Below are positions 62,702 through 64,000 of a DNA stretch of 64,000 nucleotides, one piece after another (position 1 is the first letter of the stretch; each line of letters opens with the position of its first letter). Source of the stretch: Amycolatopsis taiwanensis DSM 45107 (GTDB lineage: Bacteria; Actinomycetota; Actinomycetes; Mycobacteriales; Pseudonocardiaceae). Where the stretch lies: assembly GCF_000519205.1 (NCBI RefSeq), contig NZ_JAFB01000025.1, positions 4,134 through 68,133 on the forward strand, in the 5' to 3' direction. Below the pieces are notes generated by a model. The model made no database searches. It was given only the letters and a program-made list of their open reading frames with translations, and was not told the origin of the DNA. The position numbers and the translations under genes were made by a program.

Positions 62702-63843
62702 CGGGCACTCCCCGCAGGCGAGGTCAGCACCGGAGGTTCGGTTTCGCTGGGTTCGCCTTCGCCGGGCACGAGCACTCCGGCTTCGGCCGGCCAGTGCACC
62801 TCGATCCGCTGTCCGATCGTCACCGGGGCGGCCGGACCGGCGGCGCCGTCTCGTATCTGGCCGCCGAAGCCGCCGTCGAATTCGACGAGGATCCGGCGGA
62901 ACGCTCCCTGATAGATCACGTCGGTCACGGTCGCCGAGAGCACGTTGGCGCCGGGGTCGGCCGGCGGACCGATCCGGAGGCTTTCGGGGCGTACCACGAG
63001 TGCGACCGGTCCCGTCAGGACCTCGCCGCCGGCTCGCAACCGGCACCAGCCGGTGTCGAGGAGACCGTCGCGCGCGTGGCCGGAGAAAACGTTGGAATCT
63101 CCGAGGAAAGTGGCGACGAAGTGCGATGCGGGCTTTTCGTACAGTTCGGCCGGCGTCCCCACCTGCTCGATGTGACCGTCACGGAAGACGGCGATGCGGT
63201 CGGACAGCGCGAGCGCTTCCTCCTGATCGTGGGTGACGAACACGAAGGTGATCCCCAATTCCTTGTGCAGTCTCGCGATCTCGAGTTGGAGGGACTCCCG
63301 CAGCTTCTTGTCCAGAGCGCCCAACGGCTCGTCGAGCAGCAGCGCTCTGGGCTCGAACACGACGGCACGAGCGAGCGCGACCCGTTGCTGCTGCCCGCCC
63401 GACAGCTGGGACGGAAGCCGGCTCCCGTGCTCACCGAGCCGGACGAGGTCCAGCGCCTCGGCCACTCGTCGCGCGATCTCCCGCTTGCCGACCTTTCGCT
63501 GTTTGAGCGGGAAAGCCACGTTGTCCGCAGCCGTCATGTGCGGGAACAGCGCGTAGTTCTGGAAAACCACACCGAGGTTGCGGCGGTGCGGCGGGACCCG
63601 CGCGATGTCGGCGTCACCGAGGAGAATCTGGCCGGCGGTCACGTCCTCGAACCCGGCGATCATGTTCAGCGTGGTGGTCTTGCCCGAGCCGCTGGGGCCG
63701 AGCAGGGTCATGAACTCGCCCGCCTCGATGGTCAGTGCGACGTCGTCTACCGCGGGACGGGTCGCACCACGGTACACTTTGGACAATGCCCGGGTCTCGA
63801 TGCGAGCGCCCGCGCGCTGGTCGCCGGCCGGATCAGCTTTCAC
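62698..63843 (-). CDS. ABC importer ATP-binding protein (PotA/FbpC type)
   Basis: The product has 381 residues from the GTG at 63841-63843. It shows Walker A GPSGSGKTT, the Q-loop VVFQNYALFP, the ABC signature LSGGQQQRVALARA, Walker B ALLLDEPLGALD and the switch His in FVTHDQEEALALSD. The C-terminal TOBE domain (about 280-370) is typical of polyamine, ferric-iron and sugar importers. It overlaps the upstream permease gene by 11 bp. The cargo is probably the substrate of the kinase/aldolase pair. Confidence 0.92.
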   Translation of the reverse strand: MKADPAGDQRAGARIETRALSKVYRGATRPAVDDVALTIEAGEFMTLLGPSGSGKTTTLNMIAGFEDVTAGQILLGDADIARVPPHRRNLGVVFQNYALFPHMTAADNVAFPLKQRKVGKREIARRVAEALDLVRLGEHGSRLPSQLSGGQQQRVALARAVVFEPRALLLDEPLGALDKKLRESLQLEIARLHKELGITFVFVTHDQEEALALSDRIAVFRDGHIEQVGTPAELYEKPASHFVATFLGDSNVFSGHARDGLLDTGWCRLRAGGEVLTGPVALVVRPESLRIGPPADPGANVLSATVTDVIYQGAFRRILVEFDGGFGGQIRDGAAGPAAPVTIGQRIEVHWPAEAGVLVPGEGEPSETEPPVLTSPAGSAR

Positions 63844-64000
63844 TGGGCTTCCTCCTCGTGATGTTGGCGAGCCCCATCAGGGCGGTCGAGACCACGAGCA
63901 CCACTGTGGACGCCGCCGCGATAGTCGGATCGACCTCGTTGGTCACCGAGGTGAACATGCGGACCGGCAGGGTCTGCAAGGTCGGGGCCTGGATGAACAG
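63833..64000 (-). CDS. ABC importer permease, C-terminal fragment (cut by window edge)
   Basis: The reverse strand is open from the window edge to a TGA at 63833-63835. It gives about 55 residues, including PTLQTLPVRMFTSVTNEVDP and a final membrane helix TIAAASTVVLVVSTALMGLA before the tail NITRRKPSES. This is the typical C-terminus of PotC/CysW-type permeases. It overlaps the ATPase start by 11 bp, so it lies upstream in the same operon. Confidence 0.8.
   Translation of the reverse strand: MFIQAPTLQTLPVRMFTSVTNEVDPTIAAASTVVLVVSTALMGLANITRRKPSES

Noticed and set aside
1-64000. Search for CRISPR arrays, tRNA or rRNA genes, insertion sequences, att sites and replication origins
   Set aside because: No spaced direct repeats, cloverleaf, transposase or recombinase signatures were recognised. 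Small RNAs cannot be excluded by eye.

Overview
The window is high-GC, densely packed DNA from an actinobacterium. It is most likely a mycolic-acid/arabinogalactan-type member of the Pseudonocardiaceae such as Amycolatopsis; the genus is my inference. The clues are GTG starts, many 4-bp translational overlaps, a DUF222/HNH (13E12-type) protein, an AftB-like arabinofuranosyltransferase, and a maleylpyruvate isomerase of the mycothiol-dependent family. I see no rRNA, tRNA, CRISPR array or insertion sequence. The content is mostly accessory metabolism: catabolic operons, each with its own regulator and transporter, plus secreted hydrolases.

0-4 kb: the 5' end of an O-methyltransferase-like gene (cut by the window edge), a divergent cytochrome P450, two small unknown genes whose start codons overlap, and a luciferase-like monooxygenase with its FMN reductase (CE1758/CE1759-type pair). 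4-12.3 kb: an export-rich block with an Asp-box sialidase-like beta-propeller, a DUF6351 esterase-like protein, a Tat-exported glycosidase-like protein and a Tat-exported GH29 alpha-L-fucosidase, plus an odd cytoplasmic protein with a Phd-like N-terminus.

12.3-24.4 kb: the most intriguing region. A tightly overlapped operon (ridA, DUF1028, M20 amidohydrolase, aspartase, LysR) diverges from a flavin monooxygenase. Next to it are a trimethylamine-dehydrogenase-like iron-sulfur flavoprotein, an APC permease, a TetR regulator and an MHS-type transporter. Two promoters in this region share palindromic motifs, so it is probably one catabolic island for an unidentified amine or amide. 24.5-31 kb: a frameshifted adenosine deaminase, an ammonia-lyase homologue with Gly-Thr-Gly in place of the MIO-forming Ala-Ser-Gly, a pentapeptide-repeat membrane protein, a tiny lipoprotein, a cupin and a DUF4185 protein.

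31-40 kb: a DUF222/HNH protein, a cytosine-deaminase-like amidohydrolase divergent from a second luciferase-like enzyme, a GlsB-type membrane protein, a DHA2 efflux pump, a secreted unknown and AftB-like. 40-46 kb: an acyl-CoA operon (ligase, two acyl-CoA dehydrogenases, enoyl-CoA hydratase, VOC protein). 46-51 kb: a complete 3-hydroxybenzoate/gentisate pathway with an IclR regulator. 51-54.7 kb: gabT-gabD with a divergent LysR gene. 54.8-60.2 kb: an N-acyl-D-amino-acid module (deacylase, transporter, fold-III PLP enzyme) divergent from a double-length Lrp regulator. 60.2-64 kb: an IclR regulator, a PfkB kinase, a class II aldolase and a PotA-like ABC importer; the permease gene is cut by the window edge.
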